From positions 1,799,051 through 1,863,050 of the forward strand of contig NZ_MRSV01000001.1 of NCBI RefSeq assembly GCF_001909285.1: a stretch of DNA of 64,000 nt, read 5' to 3'. The stretch comes from Exiguobacterium profundum. Its GTDB lineage: Bacteria > Bacillota > Bacilli > Exiguobacteriales > Exiguobacteriaceae. The notes beneath the pieces were generated by a model. That model saw nothing but the letters and a program-made list of their open reading frames with translations, had not been told where the DNA came from and made no database searches. The translations under genes and the position numbers were made by a program. Positions 17,829 to 26,538 of the stretch are shown here, in pieces. Numbering within the stretch: position 1 is the stretch's first letter; every line of letters starts with the position of its first letter.

Positions 17829-17930
17829 CTTTCTATCAAGAGAAGCGGAGGGACTGGCCCGATGAAGCTTCAGCAACAGATTGCAAAATACTGTGCTAAT
17901 TCCAGCAAGGTGACCTTGAGAGATGGAAAG
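17829..17930 (+). ncRNA. SAM-I riboswitch (S-box leader)
   Basis: The conserved S-box core is visible: ATCAAGAGAAGCGGAGGGAC, CTGGCCCGATGAAGC, CAGCAAC, GTGCTAATTCC and TTGAGAGATGGA. Helix P1 pairs 17829-17837 with 17922-17930 (one wobble). The 3' strand of P1 (GGAAAGG) can also pair with CCTTTCC in the following terminator, giving the usual anti-terminator switch. High SAM should stop transcription of the aminotransferase and dehydrogenase genes. Confidence 0.93.
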
Positions 17931-17958
17931 GTGGTTGACTACATACGTCTGTATCGAG

Positions 17959-17988
17959 CACCCCTTTCCTCAGAAAGGGGTGTTTTTT
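17959..17988 (+). terminator. Riboswitch-controlled terminator
   Basis: CACCCCTTTC (17959-17968) pairs with GAAAGGGGTG (17973-17982), followed by six T residues, immediately before the aminotransferase gene. Confidence 0.85.
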
Positions 17989-18007
17989 CGTATTAGTTTG
18001 ATCCATC

Positions 18008-19183
18008 ATGTCAGACAGACGTTCCAAGTTATTAAAATCGTTACCGACACAACACTTTGTCGGATTAGCAGAAGAAGTCGCGGCAGTCGAGGCGAGTGGC
18101 AAGACCGTCATCCGACTCGGACAAGGCACACCCGACTTACCGACACCAGCTCCAATTTGTGAAGCGCTTGAACGAGCATTGACAGACCCGACGACCCATC
18201 AATACGGACCGTTCCGAGGACAGACTCGACTAAAAGAAGCCGTGGCCGCATTCTATCAACGTGAATACGGAGTCGACCTCGACCCAGCAAAAGAAGTTGC
18301 GATTTTGATTGGCAGCAAATCGGGTCTCATCACTTTGCCTCAGTGTCTTCTTGAGCCGGGTGAAGGCATCTTGCTCCCGAACCCTGGCTATCCCGATTAT
18401 ATCTCGGGAGCGCGTCTCGCCGGAGCGGACATCATCGATTTGACGTTGAAGGAAGAGCACGGCTATCTCCCGGATTACGCCACGCTCGATCCGCTTCATG
18501 CACGACTTATGTATTTGAACTACCCGAGCAATCCGACCGGCGCTGTCGCGACGCCAGCCTTCTTTGAGGAGACGGTTGAATTCGCCACAAACCATAATCT
18601 GATGGTCGTACATGACTTCGCCTATGGAAGTATTGGCTTTGATGGGCATGTCCCGCCAAGTTTTCTCCAAGCCGAAGGGGCGAAAGAAATTGGGATTGAG
18701 GTATATACGATGTCGAAGGCGTTCAACATGTCGGGATGGCGTGTCGCGTTCGCAGTCGGGAACGCAGATATCATCGAGGCGATCAATACGTACCAAGATC
18801 ATGTCCACGTATCCGTGTTTTCTGCCATTCAAGAGGCGGCCATCGTGGCGTTAGAATCGCCGCGTGACTTACGTGACAATCTAGCCTCACTTTACGAAAC
18901 AAGACGAAACCGATTGATTGACGGGTTACGCCGGGCAGGGTGGGAGATTGAGGCACCGAAAGGTTCTTTCTTTGTATGGGCGAGAGTACCTGAAGGCGAT
19001 GCAAAATCATTCTCGACGAAGTTACTTCAAGAGGCTGGCGTCGCCGTCACACCGGGCTACTTCTTTGGAACGGAGGGGGAGCACCACATCCGGTTTGGCC
19101 TCGTATCATCTGAACAGAAGATTGATGAAGCGGTAGAACGGATTGAAAGACTGTTTGCAGCCTACGAGGAGGTCCATCAATGA
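18008..19183 (+). CDS. Class I aminotransferase, probable methionine/ketomethiobutyrate transaminase
   Basis: A 391-residue PLP enzyme of fold type I. Visible residues: NYPSNPTG (171-178), Asp203 (VVHDFAYG) contacting the pyridine ring, Lys237 in YTMSKAFNMSGWR forming the Schiff base, and the substrate carboxylate Arg near the C-terminus. The gene lies directly behind a SAM riboswitch, so its role is in methionine or sulfur metabolism. The best fit is transamination of 2-keto-4-methylthiobutyrate to methionine (MtnE or E. coli YbdL type). The next gene overlaps the stop by four bases and is an HcxA/YbdH homologue, repeating the E. coli ybdL-ybdH pairing. Confidence 0.88.
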   Translation: MSDRRSKLLKSLPTQHFVGLAEEVAAVEASGKTVIRLGQGTPDLPTPAPICEALERALTDPTTHQYGPFRGQTRLKEAVAAFYQREYGVDLDPAKEVAILIGSKSGLITLPQCLLEPGEGILLPNPGYPDYISGARLAGADIIDLTLKEEHGYLPDYATLDPLHARLMYLNYPSNPTGAVATPAFFEETVEFATNHNLMVVHDFAYGSIGFDGHVPPSFLQAEGAKEIGIEVYTMSKAFNMSGWRVAFAVGNADIIEAINTYQDHVHVSVFSAIQEAAIVALESPRDLRDNLASLYETRRNRLIDGLRRAGWEIEAPKGSFFVWARVPEGDAKSFSTKLLQEAGVAVTPGYFFGTEGEHHIRFGLVSSEQKIDEAVERIERLFAAYEEVHQ

Positions 19184-20196
19184 TTCGACAAGCGGTGCTG
19201 GAATACGACCATTCGAACGATGCACTCAATAAACTTTATTCTTTGATTGGGAATCGGGAGGCACTCGTTTTGAAAGGAATTAACGGATACGATGAAGCGG
19301 TTCGCGTGTCCCCTCGTCTAGCAGAAGTTCCGAATGTACGATTCAACGGGGAATGTTCAGACGAAGAACTCAAACGATTAAAAGCGTATCGACCTGACGT
19401 ATGGATTGCCGTCGGTGGCGGTAAATTGATTGATACGGCGAAGCGGATTGCATTTACCCAGTCGGTCCCGCTCATCGTCGTTCCAACACTTGTGTCAAAC
19501 TGTGCCGCCTTCACCCCGCTCAGCGTGATCTATGGAGAAGACGGTACATATTTACGATATGATACGTTCCCCGTCGTCATCGAGCGCGTCATCGTGGACA
19601 CACGATTGTTACGTGACTCACCTTATGACTATTTCAGAGCCGGTGTGATTGATACGGTCGCGAAGTGGTTCGAAGCCCGATATATTAGCGGAACAACATC
19701 AAGGGACGCAGGGATTCAGTCGGGGCTTTCGCTTGCGGCACAGTGTGGAGCGTTGATGGATTTGTCCATTCGTGAAGATGACTTCCGCCGTTATGACACG
19801 GACATCCGATATATCGTTGATCATGTCCTCGCCATCGGAGGTGCCGTCGGTGGGTTCGGCGATGCCGGCACTCGTGTCGCCGTCGCCCATGCAGTGCATA
19901 ATGCGCTCAGTCGTTTTGATTCGACGCATCACTGGTTGCACGGGGATAAAGTAGGCTTTGGGCTGATCGTTCAAGAACAATTGGCTTCATCCAAAGACGC
20001 CTCATTCCTCGAGAATTGGCTACACGCCATCGCTGCTCCAACGTCACTCGAACAACTTGGCATTCGCTTTGATCAAGTCGATGAATTGGTCGACTATGTC
20101 ATCGAAGAAATGTCGATTCAAGGCATACGCAAAATCGAAGATGCTGAACGATTAAAAGATTTTTTCAGAAATCTTCAAGAAACGGTTTACAAATAA
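19180..20196 (+). CDS. Iron-containing alcohol dehydrogenase family, HcxA/YbdH-like hydroxycarboxylate dehydrogenase
   Basis: A 338-residue NAD(P)-dependent dehydrogenase of the glycerol dehydrogenase-like group III family. The nucleotide motif VGGGKLIDTAK is at 78-88. Likely metal ligands are Asp158 (GVIDTVAKWFEA), a His in AHAVHNAL (237 or 240) and His254 (HWLHGDKVGFG). Segments such as CAAFTPLSVIY and AVGGFGDAGTRVAVAHAVHN resemble E. coli YbdH, a 2-oxoacid/hydroxyacid dehydrogenase. The 4-base overlap and shared SAM riboswitch suggest that it reduces or produces a 2-oxo acid linked to methionine, such as ketomethiobutyrate. This substrate is inferred. Confidence 0.82.
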   Translation: MIRQAVLEYDHSNDALNKLYSLIGNREALVLKGINGYDEAVRVSPRLAEVPNVRFNGECSDEELKRLKAYRPDVWIAVGGGKLIDTAKRIAFTQSVPLIVVPTLVSNCAAFTPLSVIYGEDGTYLRYDTFPVVIERVIVDTRLLRDSPYDYFRAGVIDTVAKWFEARYISGTTSRDAGIQSGLSLAAQCGALMDLSIREDDFRRYDTDIRYIVDHVLAIGGAVGGFGDAGTRVAVAHAVHNALSRFDSTHHWLHGDKVGFGLIVQEQLASSKDASFLENWLHAIAAPTSLEQLGIRFDQVDELVDYVIEEMSIQGIRKIEDAERLKDFFRNLQETVYK

Positions 20197-20238
20197 TTCT
20201 TTTATCAGTAATATAATAACAAAATAATAGAACCGATT

Positions 20239-20341
20239 GCTTATCAAGAGTGGTGGAGGGACTGGCCCGATGAAACCCGGCAACCAGATCAGAAATGATC
20301 ATGGTGCTAATTCCAACAGACGAGACGTCTGGGAGATGAGC
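20239..20341 (+). ncRNA. SAM-I riboswitch upstream of metQNP
   Basis: A second S-box leader: TATCAAGAGTGGTGGAGGGA, CTGGCCCGATGAAACCCGGC, AACCAG, GGTGCTAATTCC and GGGAGATGAG. P1 pairs GCTTATC (20239-20245) with GATGAGC (20335-20341). A terminator follows before metQ. It should repress methionine uptake when SAM is high. Confidence 0.95.
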
Positions 20342-20364
20342 GTGTCCGACTTTCACGTGTCGTG

Positions 20365-20395
20365 CCCGCCGCTCTTTTTGAGTAGCGGGTTTTTC
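20365..20395 (+). terminator. Riboswitch-controlled terminator before metQ
   Basis: CCCGC...CTC pairs with GAG...GCGGG around a five-T loop, followed by TTTTT. It is positioned between the aptamer and the metQ binding site. Confidence 0.8.
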
Positions 20396-20415
20396 ATTTG
20401 GAGGAGGAATCATTC

Positions 20416-21237
20416 ATGAACATTAAACAAAAAACAATTTTGGCAGGTACATCTATCCTTGCGGCCATCGCACTCTCAGCGTGCGGACAATCCGAGGCGA
20501 GCGAGACGCTAAGCACGAAAGAGCTAACGATCGGCGTGACTGGTGGACCACACGAGCAAATCGCCGAGAAAGTACAGGAGCTCGCAAAAGAAGATGGGCT
20601 CGAAATCGATATCAAAGTATTTAATGATTACAACACCCCGAACACCGCTCTCGACGAAGGAAGTCTCGACGTGAACAGCTATCAGACGCTCTCGTTCCTC
20701 GAACAACAAAAATCGGACAAGGGATATAAGATTGACGACGTCTTCAAGACGGTCGCTTTCCCGATGGGGCTCTATTCAGAGAAGTTGACGGATATCAAGG
20801 ACTTAAAGGAAGGCGATAAAGTAGCCGTCCCGAATGACCCGGCGAACGAGCTCCGTGCGCTACGATTATACGAAACGGCCGGACTCATCACGTTAAAAGA
20901 AGGATTGACGGATAAAGCGACGAAGCGCGACATTGCTGAGAATCCGCTCAACCTCGAATTCATTGAACTTGAAGCATCCCAACTGCCGACGCAACTCCCG
21001 GAAGTGGCACTCGCGGCCATCAACACGAACTTCGCGATGGGAGCGGGTCTATCCATTAATGAAGATGCCCTCTTCCATGAAGATACGGTCGACAACCCAT
21101 ATCCGAACTACGTCGTCGTCCGTTCGGCCAATAAAGAAGATGAAGTCGTAAAGACACTGAAGTCTTACTATCATTCAGATGAAGTACGTGCCTTCATCGA
21201 AGAAGAATTCAATGGTTCGGTCGTGCCGGCATTCTAA
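20416..21237 (+). CDS. metQ: Methionine ABC transporter substrate-binding lipoprotein
   Basis: A 273-residue extracytoplasmic binding protein of the NlpA/MetQ family. The signal peptide ends in the lipobox LSAC (Cys23). Typical MetQ segments follow: LTIGVTGGPHEQIAEKVQ, FNDYNTPNTALDEGSLDVNSYQ and VAVPNDPANELRALRLYE. It binds methionine and delivers it to MetNP. GAGGAGG precedes the ATG. It is the first gene of a SAM riboswitch-controlled operon. Confidence 0.95.
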   Translation: MNIKQKTILAGTSILAAIALSACGQSEASETLSTKELTIGVTGGPHEQIAEKVQELAKEDGLEIDIKVFNDYNTPNTALDEGSLDVNSYQTLSFLEQQKSDKGYKIDDVFKTVAFPMGLYSEKLTDIKDLKEGDKVAVPNDPANELRALRLYETAGLITLKEGLTDKATKRDIAENPLNLEFIELEASQLPTQLPEVALAAINTNFAMGAGLSINEDALFHEDTVDNPYPNYVVVRSANKEDEVVKTLKSYYHSDEVRAFIEEEFNGSVVPAF

Positions 21238-21248
21238 GGAGGGGTCTT

Positions 21249-22283
21249 ATGATTGAACTGAAACAAATCACCAAGGAGTTCAAGGTCAACGGAGACACGA
21301 TCACGGCACTCGATGATGTCTCCCTCACGATTGAGAGAGGGGAAATCTTCGGAATCATCGGGCGAAGTGGTGCCGGTAAGAGTACGCTCATCCGGATGAT
21401 CAATCTTTTGGAGCGTCCCACATCAGGCGTAGTCGAGATTGAAGGACAAGATATTACACTAAAAAAAAAAAAAGGGTTGTCGACGTTACGTCAGCGAATC
21501 GGTATGATCTTTCAGCACTACAACTTGCTGAAAACCGCGACCGTCGAAGAGAATGTCGCCATCCCGCTTCGTCTCGAAGGTCTGGAAAAACAGGTCATCC
21601 GCGAACGGGTCGACCGCTATCTCCAAATCGTCGGACTGAGCGAACATCGGAACCATTACCCTGAACAATTGTCGGGTGGACAGAAACAACGTGTCGCCAT
21701 TGCGCGAGCGCTCGCCCACGAGCCTGATATTCTACTCAGTGATGAAGCGACAAGTGCACTCGACCCTGAGACGACCGAGTCGATTTTAGAGTTGCTGCTC
21801 GAAATCAATCGCGAGCTCGGATTGACGATTTTCTTGATCACACATGAGATGGAAGTCATCGAACGAATCTGTGACCGGGTCGCCGTCATCGATCGTGGCC
21901 AAATCGTTGAACAAGGACACGTACTAGACGTCTTCTCCAATCCGTCACACGAGACGACCCAGAAGTTTCTTAAGACAAACCTCGACGTGCCGGAAGAAGT
22001 CGTCTCAGAACTCCAGACCCGGGGAACGCTCGTCCACTTGTCGTTCATCGGCAGTCAGACGGAACAAGCAGTCCTGGCACAATTGACCAAGCGGTTCGGC
22101 ATCCTACCGAACATCATTGGAGGCGGGATTAAAAAGTTAAAGGCGGGTCTTGTCGGAAACTTGCTCGTTCATCTCGATGGAGATCATGATCAAACGGAAC
22201 TAGCCGTCCGTTATTTGAAGACGAGCGGCGTACATGTGAGGGAGGTGTCAAACCATGCAACAGTTTTGGACAGACTGGGGTGA
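21249..22283 (+). CDS. metN: Methionine ABC transporter ATP-binding protein
   Basis: A 344-residue ATPase. Walker A is GRSGAGKST (about 38-46), the ABC signature LSGGQKQR (about 140-147) and Walker B is ILLSDEATSALD. The C-terminal domain (about 265-340) is the NIL/ACT-like regulatory domain that binds methionine in MetN proteins. A 12-base A run (21461-21472) occurs in the coding sequence, a potential slippage site. The metP start lies inside its 3' end. Confidence 0.95.
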   Translation: MIELKQITKEFKVNGDTITALDDVSLTIERGEIFGIIGRSGAGKSTLIRMINLLERPTSGVVEIEGQDITLKKKKGLSTLRQRIGMIFQHYNLLKTATVEENVAIPLRLEGLEKQVIRERVDRYLQIVGLSEHRNHYPEQLSGGQKQRVAIARALAHEPDILLSDEATSALDPETTESILELLLEINRELGLTIFLITHEMEVIERICDRVAVIDRGQIVEQGHVLDVFSNPSHETTQKFLKTNLDVPEEVVSELQTRGTLVHLSFIGSQTEQAVLAQLTKRFGILPNIIGGGIKKLKAGLVGNLLVHLDGDHDQTELAVRYLKTSGVHVREVSNHATVLDRLG

Positions 22284-22917
22284 TTTAATATGGACGGGAA
22301 CGGTTCAAACGTTGACGATGACGAGCATCGCGCTTTTGATCTCGACCTTGATCGGATTGCCGCTCGGGACGTTGCTCGTTTTGACGAGACCGAATGGCAG
22401 ACTCGCAAACCGATTCGTCTATGGTGGCTTGTCGAGCGTTATCAACGTCATCCGTTCCATCCCGTTCATCATTCTGTTGTTCTTCATCTTACCGTTCACA
22501 CGGTTCATCATGGGGACGACAATCGGCGTGCAGGGCGTCTTGCTCCCCTTGATCGTCTTCACCGCTCCGTATATCGCTCGACTCATGGAGTCTGCACTAC
22601 TCGAAGTCGACCGCGGGGTCATCGAGGCGTATGAGGCAATGGGAATCTCGACGAGAAAAATCATCTGGTATGTCCTCATTCGAGAAGCTCGGTCTTCCAT
22701 CGTTCTCGGATTGACGATTGCGACGATTGGGTTGATTGGAGCGACGGCCATGGCCGGACTCGTCGGAGCAGGTGGGCTAGGTGATATCGCCTATCAATAC
22801 GGACATCTCCGTTTCGAACCGGAAGTCATGTACGTGACCATTTTCGTCCTCATCCTCCTCGTTCAATCCATCCAATCCTTCGGGAATCGACTGGCGGCAA
22901 AATTAAAAAAGGCATAA
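22255..22917 (+). CDS. metP: Methionine ABC transporter permease
   Basis: A 220-residue integral membrane protein with five hydrophobic helices and the MetI-type EAA loop (VDRGVIEAYEAMGISTRKIIWYVLIREARSS, read in parts). It forms the translocation channel with MetN. Translation begins at ATG 22255 with GGGAGGTG upstream, 29 bases inside metN in another frame, so the two are coupled. It is the last gene of the metQNP operon. Confidence 0.94.
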   Translation: MQQFWTDWGDLIWTGTVQTLTMTSIALLISTLIGLPLGTLLVLTRPNGRLANRFVYGGLSSVINVIRSIPFIILLFFILPFTRFIMGTTIGVQGVLLPLIVFTAPYIARLMESALLEVDRGVIEAYEAMGISTRKIIWYVLIREARSSIVLGLTIATIGLIGATAMAGLVGAGGLGDIAYQYGHLRFEPEVMYVTIFVLILLVQSIQSFGNRLAAKLKKA

Positions 22918-22921
22918 AAAG

Positions 22922-22948
22922 AATCGTGTCGCGAAAGCGACACGATTT
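22922..22948. terminator. Bidirectional terminator between metP and the Spx-like gene
   Basis: An 11-bp perfect stem with a GAAA tetraloop (22922-22932 with 22937-22947). The minus strand continues into T5. The stop codon of the convergent gene overlaps the stem. Confidence 0.7.
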
Positions 22949-23342
22949 ATGCGTTATGGAGCAGACGTTTCAGTTCGGCGATGCGGTCATGTCTCGGGAT
23001 GAACGTCCGAATCTCTTTCTCACTGAAACCGACCTGGATGCGATGATGATCGAAGACGATCGGACTTTTCAGGATTTGAGGATTCGAGGCGACGAAGCTA
23101 TATAGCTCACGAATCGACATCTCGTCAAGTTTCTCTGCCGCTTGTTTATAGACACTCTTTTGGACCGACAACAAATCGGTCGTCCCATTTTCCGTCAGGC
23201 TCAACATCTCTTTGAATTCTCCGAAGGATAAACCTTGGTCTGTCAATTTCTTTTCGATGAAGGGAATTTTTTGTTCCCGTTTCCAATCAATCGTTTTTCT
23301 GGAAGAACTGCAGCTTGTATGCGTGAATACCGTGACCGTCAC
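22947..23342 (-). CDS. Spx/ArsC-family regulator paralogue with CxxS motif
   Basis: A 131-residue protein, exactly the size of Spx. The thioredoxin-like ArsC fold is recognisable: FTHTSCSSSRKTIDW at the N-terminus, LTENGTTDLLSVQKSVYKQ in the middle, and SPIVFDHHRIQVGFSEKEIRTFIPR near the C-terminus, all close to Spx/MgsR. Spx binds the RNA polymerase alpha C-terminal domain and senses disulfide stress through CxxC. Here the second cysteine is Ser (C11-S-S-S14), so an intramolecular disulfide switch is not possible. The GTG at 23342 fits AAAGGAGAAG at 11 bases; GTG 23351 is only 2 bases from it. Confidence 0.82.
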   Translation of the reverse strand: MTVTVFTHTSCSSSRKTIDWKREQKIPFIEKKLTDQGLSFGEFKEMLSLTENGTTDLLSVQKSVYKQAAEKLDEMSIRELYSFVASNPQILKSPIVFDHHRIQVGFSEKEIRTFIPRHDRIAELKRLLHNA

Positions 23343-23503
23343 GACAACCACTTCTCCTTTACATCAGTTTGGTTCTAACTATTATCTCCTTTTATACGTT
23401 CGAGTTCGTGATTATGTTTCAAATCACATACAGTTTCTTTTTGATTGAGGATCACTTCGTTCGGGTACAGATTCCATGAGTAACCACATAAGGAGGAATG
23501 AAG

Positions 23504-23887
23504 ATGTTTGACTATACCGTACAATCCGACCGTACCGTGGATGATGTTGTCGTTCGTCTCGGAGAAGCATTGAAAGAAGAATCATTCGGGGTGCTGTGGG
23601 ACTTTGATTTGAGTGAGACGCTTGAGAAAAAGGGACAGGGGATTGATGGGAAGTATCGCATCTTAGAAGTATGCAATCCGAAGGCGGCAAAAGAAGTGCT
23701 GTCGAAACAGTTAGAAGGGGGCTATTTCCTTCCATGTAAAATCGCGGTGTTCAAAAAAGAAGACCATACCCAAATTGGTATGCCGAGACCGACTGAATTA
23801 ATTCGCCTCATCGATGACGAATCGTTACAAGCCGTCGCGTTAGACGTCGAGTCCCGATTGCAACGTGCCATCGACCAAAGTAAATGA
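23504..23887 (+). CDS. DUF302 domain-containing protein
   Basis: A 127-residue soluble protein covering a single DUF302 domain: FDYTVQSDRTVDDVVVRLGEALKEESFGVLWDFD at the start (read in parts) and the conserved LEVCNPKAAKEVL and LPCKIAVFKKE segments. Structures of this family show a beta-alpha fold with a possible metal or ligand site around the conserved Cys residues of CNP and PC; the function is unknown. The ATG at 23504 is 7 bases from AGGAGG; an ATG two codons earlier is too close. Confidence 0.85.
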   Translation: MFDYTVQSDRTVDDVVVRLGEALKEESFGVLWDFDLSETLEKKGQGIDGKYRILEVCNPKAAKEVLSKQLEGGYFLPCKIAVFKKEDHTQIGMPRPTELIRLIDDESLQAVALDVESRLQRAIDQSK

Positions 23888-23898
23888 TTGTTCTACCA

Positions 23899-23928
23899 TC
23901 CGCTCATGAAACGTGAGCGGATTTTTTT
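23899..23928 (+). terminator. Terminator of the DUF302 gene
   Basis: TCCGCTCA pairs with TGAGCGGA around a short loop, followed by TTTTTTT. Confidence 0.75.
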
Positions 23929-23986
23929 CGTATAGGATAGTTAGATAATGGTAAAATTGGATGATGAGATTATAGGAGGGGATATT

Positions 23987-25285
23987 TTGTACAAAAGAGG
24001 AATCATGATGTTACTTAGTGCTTCATTTTTAAGCGCTTGTGGGGCATCTAATATAGAAGTCATTCAACTAGATTACATAGAGGATCAATGGAACGTGGAA
24101 AGCTATTCAAAAGAAGGAGAGATGATTAAAGTTCATGAGTCAAAAGAAGTATTGGCTGCATGCGAAGGGGAGCGTGCAACCGAATTAAAGGGTGACATCA
24201 CGGTATATCAAACGGCGATTGCAGAGAGAACCGAGCCTGTTTCAGCAATGACCCCATATACGATGAAAGTCGTGACGTACTTAGAAGGTGACGAACGGTA
24301 TGCCGTATGTCGTGAAAGCTACACCAATCAACTGATGGCGGAAGCGATTGACTCGTTTCCAGACTTTGTGAATACAAGTGACGGAATTCGACTTCCACGA
24401 CTCCCTCGTATTCATCAGACATCTTCTGCGTTACAAGACAAGTTGGTGGAAGCAGAAGGATTGGATTTTGACGGGAATTCCATCACCTCGTTCCCGCATA
24501 CGTTACTGGAAATCGAACCGGCGCTCTACGGCGAACTTGAAATGAAACTCGGTGGCAAGGTGATTCGTTATCCGATTGCGCAGTTCGAGCCGCGAGGATT
24601 TGAGATGCCGAATCAACAGATTGCCATCGGATATGATAAAAAGACGTTTCGTCCATATATTCTCTACTCGTTTGACGGTCAATTTTTCATGCCTCTTCCG
24701 ATTGAGTTCGATGAGTTAGAGGACCCGGAGTCAAAAGAGAATACGGTCTTTTCCGAGTTAGAGATCAAGACTGTCGCGACAGCTCGTGAACTGAACGAAG
24801 AAGAGGAAACTCCGTTCTATACTTTCTCGTATCTGAAAAACGGGAAACATGTGACCGAAACGATGACGATTCGATTCGCACCTGGCTTGTTTCTAAAAGA
24901 AGGAGAAGAACCAGATCCGATGTTTGAGGATTGGTTGCCTGTTGAAGAAGCCGGGCCAAAGGTCATCGTCCATCGCAAACCATACGATGGAGGGGCGATG
25001 GAATTCGCAGAGTATAGTGAGGCCACGAAAGAGGAAGCGAAAGAATTGTTCGACATCATCAATGAGGCAGACCCCGTCGATCGCCGCGGAGAAGATTCAG
25101 AATATCGATATTTGACTTTAACAGACGGTTGGAAGGGTCAAGAGTTCGAAATCAGCTATCAAAAACGTTCGAAAAAAATTGATATCTATTTAACGGACCC
25201 GCTCCGCGATCAAACATTTAAATTATCGAGCGAAGGAGCGGAATCGTTCTTAGACATATTTCCGCGCCTAAGGGAAACATTATGA
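23987..25285 (+). CDS. Lipoprotein of unknown function, tandem paralogue 1
   Basis: A 432-residue exported lipoprotein. The signal peptide (YKRGIMMLLSASF) ends in the lipobox LSAC. I do not recognise the family. It shares with the next two genes an N-terminal IQLDYIEDQWNV-like motif, two cysteines in the first 120 residues (ACEGE and VCRES) and a C-terminal block ending LTDPLRDQTFKLSS. The start is TTG at 23987, with AGGAGGGG 5 bases upstream, rather than an upstream ATG that lacks a site. The 3' end overlaps the second paralogue by 4 bases. The operon probably encodes a surface-exposed set. Confidence 0.75.
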   Translation: MYKRGIMMLLSASFLSACGASNIEVIQLDYIEDQWNVESYSKEGEMIKVHESKEVLAACEGERATELKGDITVYQTAIAERTEPVSAMTPYTMKVVTYLEGDERYAVCRESYTNQLMAEAIDSFPDFVNTSDGIRLPRLPRIHQTSSALQDKLVEAEGLDFDGNSITSFPHTLLEIEPALYGELEMKLGGKVIRYPIAQFEPRGFEMPNQQIAIGYDKKTFRPYILYSFDGQFFMPLPIEFDELEDPESKENTVFSELEIKTVATARELNEEEETPFYTFSYLKNGKHVTETMTIRFAPGLFLKEGEEPDPMFEDWLPVEEAGPKVIVHRKPYDGGAMEFAEYSEATKEEAKELFDIINEADPVDRRGEDSEYRYLTLTDGWKGQEFEISYQKRSKKIDIYLTDPLRDQTFKLSSEGAESFLDIFPRLRETL

Positions 25286-26538
25286 AGCGAATCCTTATAT
25301 TCATTTGCTGTATTGGTTTGATGACAGGTTGTGATGATGAACAGATGGATGTCGTAAAGCTAGATTACATATCGGAGCATTGGAATGTGAAAGATCTTCA
25401 ATCAGGTCATATGGATGCCAAGTCGGTGAAGTGGACTCCTGATTTACTCGATACGTGTTCCGGGAATGCAATTTCACGAATCGAAGAGGACGTCACCGTC
25501 TATCGCTCGTATGAATTGAATCGAAAATTCGATGATGCACATAAAATCGTGATGTATATGGAAGGAAATCAACCATACGCTGTTTGCTATGACAGTGCTT
25601 CTGAACAAATCAGGGCGGAAGAGATAGATGAATTCCCTTACTTCGTTCATACGGAAGAAGGGACCGACATCTTGAGTACGCCAACGATTCGCACGGGTAC
25701 ACATGAAGAATTGAAACAAATGGAACAGAAAGACCAAGGTCATTACTATCCTATGCCCGTCCGTCTCCTCGAGGGGACGATGATTCATGTGACACCCTCA
25801 TTATATGGCCAAATCGATTTAACGATTGGAGATCAACAAGGACTGTTCCCCATTTCACATTTAGAGCCATTTAGTGCCCAATCGGAAGAAGTAGGAATCG
25901 CGCTTGGGTATGACGAACAATCGAAAGAAGCGTATTTTTATTATGAGAAAGAAGATGGATTGACGACCATACTTCCTTTAGTCGTGTGGAATGAAAAAGA
26001 ACATAAACACATGTCGATTCAATTCGAAGGGCTACAAGTAGAACAGGTACTTCGGGAAGACATTCTTAAACCTGGTGTCAAGACGCCTCTCTACACGTTC
26101 TCCTTCATTGAAGATGGGAAACGTGTGAATGAGGAGATCAGTTTAACTTATTTGAATGGTGAATTTTCGACACATGATCCTGTTCAAAACGCTAGCCATT
26201 CAAATGGTCCATTCGTTTATGTTCATGAGAAGCCATTAAACGGTGCGCTCGATATTCAGTACCCAAACGTGCTAATGGCTGAAGAGAACGACATATCAGA
26301 TCTGATGAATGCGATTGATGACGCAATACCTGTCAAACGTGCTGGAGATGTGACTGACTATTCGCGTCTCACGATCATCGATGGTTGGGGTGCTCAAGAA
26401 TTTCAGTTAAGTTTCAAGGAACGAAACAAAAAAATCGATGTCTATCTGACGGACCCGCTCCGCGATCAAACATTCAAATTATCAAGCAAAGGAGCGGAAC
26501 GGTTCTTGGATCTATTTCCGGAGGTGAAAGAGTCATGA
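25282..26538 (+). CDS. Lipoprotein of unknown function, tandem paralogue 2
   Basis: A 418-residue lipoprotein with signal peptide and lipobox LMTGC (Cys17). It is clearly homologous to both neighbours: VVKLDYISEHWNVKDL near the N-terminus, the paired cysteines (DTCSGN, AVCYDS), a central PLYTFSF-like strand and the C-terminal GWGAQEFQLSF and LTDPLRDQTFKLSS blocks. Twenty-six bases near the 3' end are identical to paralogue 1 (25193-25218 and 26449-26474), suggesting recent duplication or gene conversion. The start overlaps the previous stop and the stop overlaps the next start. Confidence 0.78.
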   Translation: MKRILIFICCIGLMTGCDDEQMDVVKLDYISEHWNVKDLQSGHMDAKSVKWTPDLLDTCSGNAISRIEEDVTVYRSYELNRKFDDAHKIVMYMEGNQPYAVCYDSASEQIRAEEIDEFPYFVHTEEGTDILSTPTIRTGTHEELKQMEQKDQGHYYPMPVRLLEGTMIHVTPSLYGQIDLTIGDQQGLFPISHLEPFSAQSEEVGIALGYDEQSKEAYFYYEKEDGLTTILPLVVWNEKEHKHMSIQFEGLQVEQVLREDILKPGVKTPLYTFSFIEDGKRVNEEISLTYLNGEFSTHDPVQNASHSNGPFVYVHEKPLNGALDIQYPNVLMAEENDISDLMNAIDDAIPVKRAGDVTDYSRLTIIDGWGAQEFQLSFKERNKKIDVYLTDPLRDQTFKLSSKGAERFLDLFPEVKES

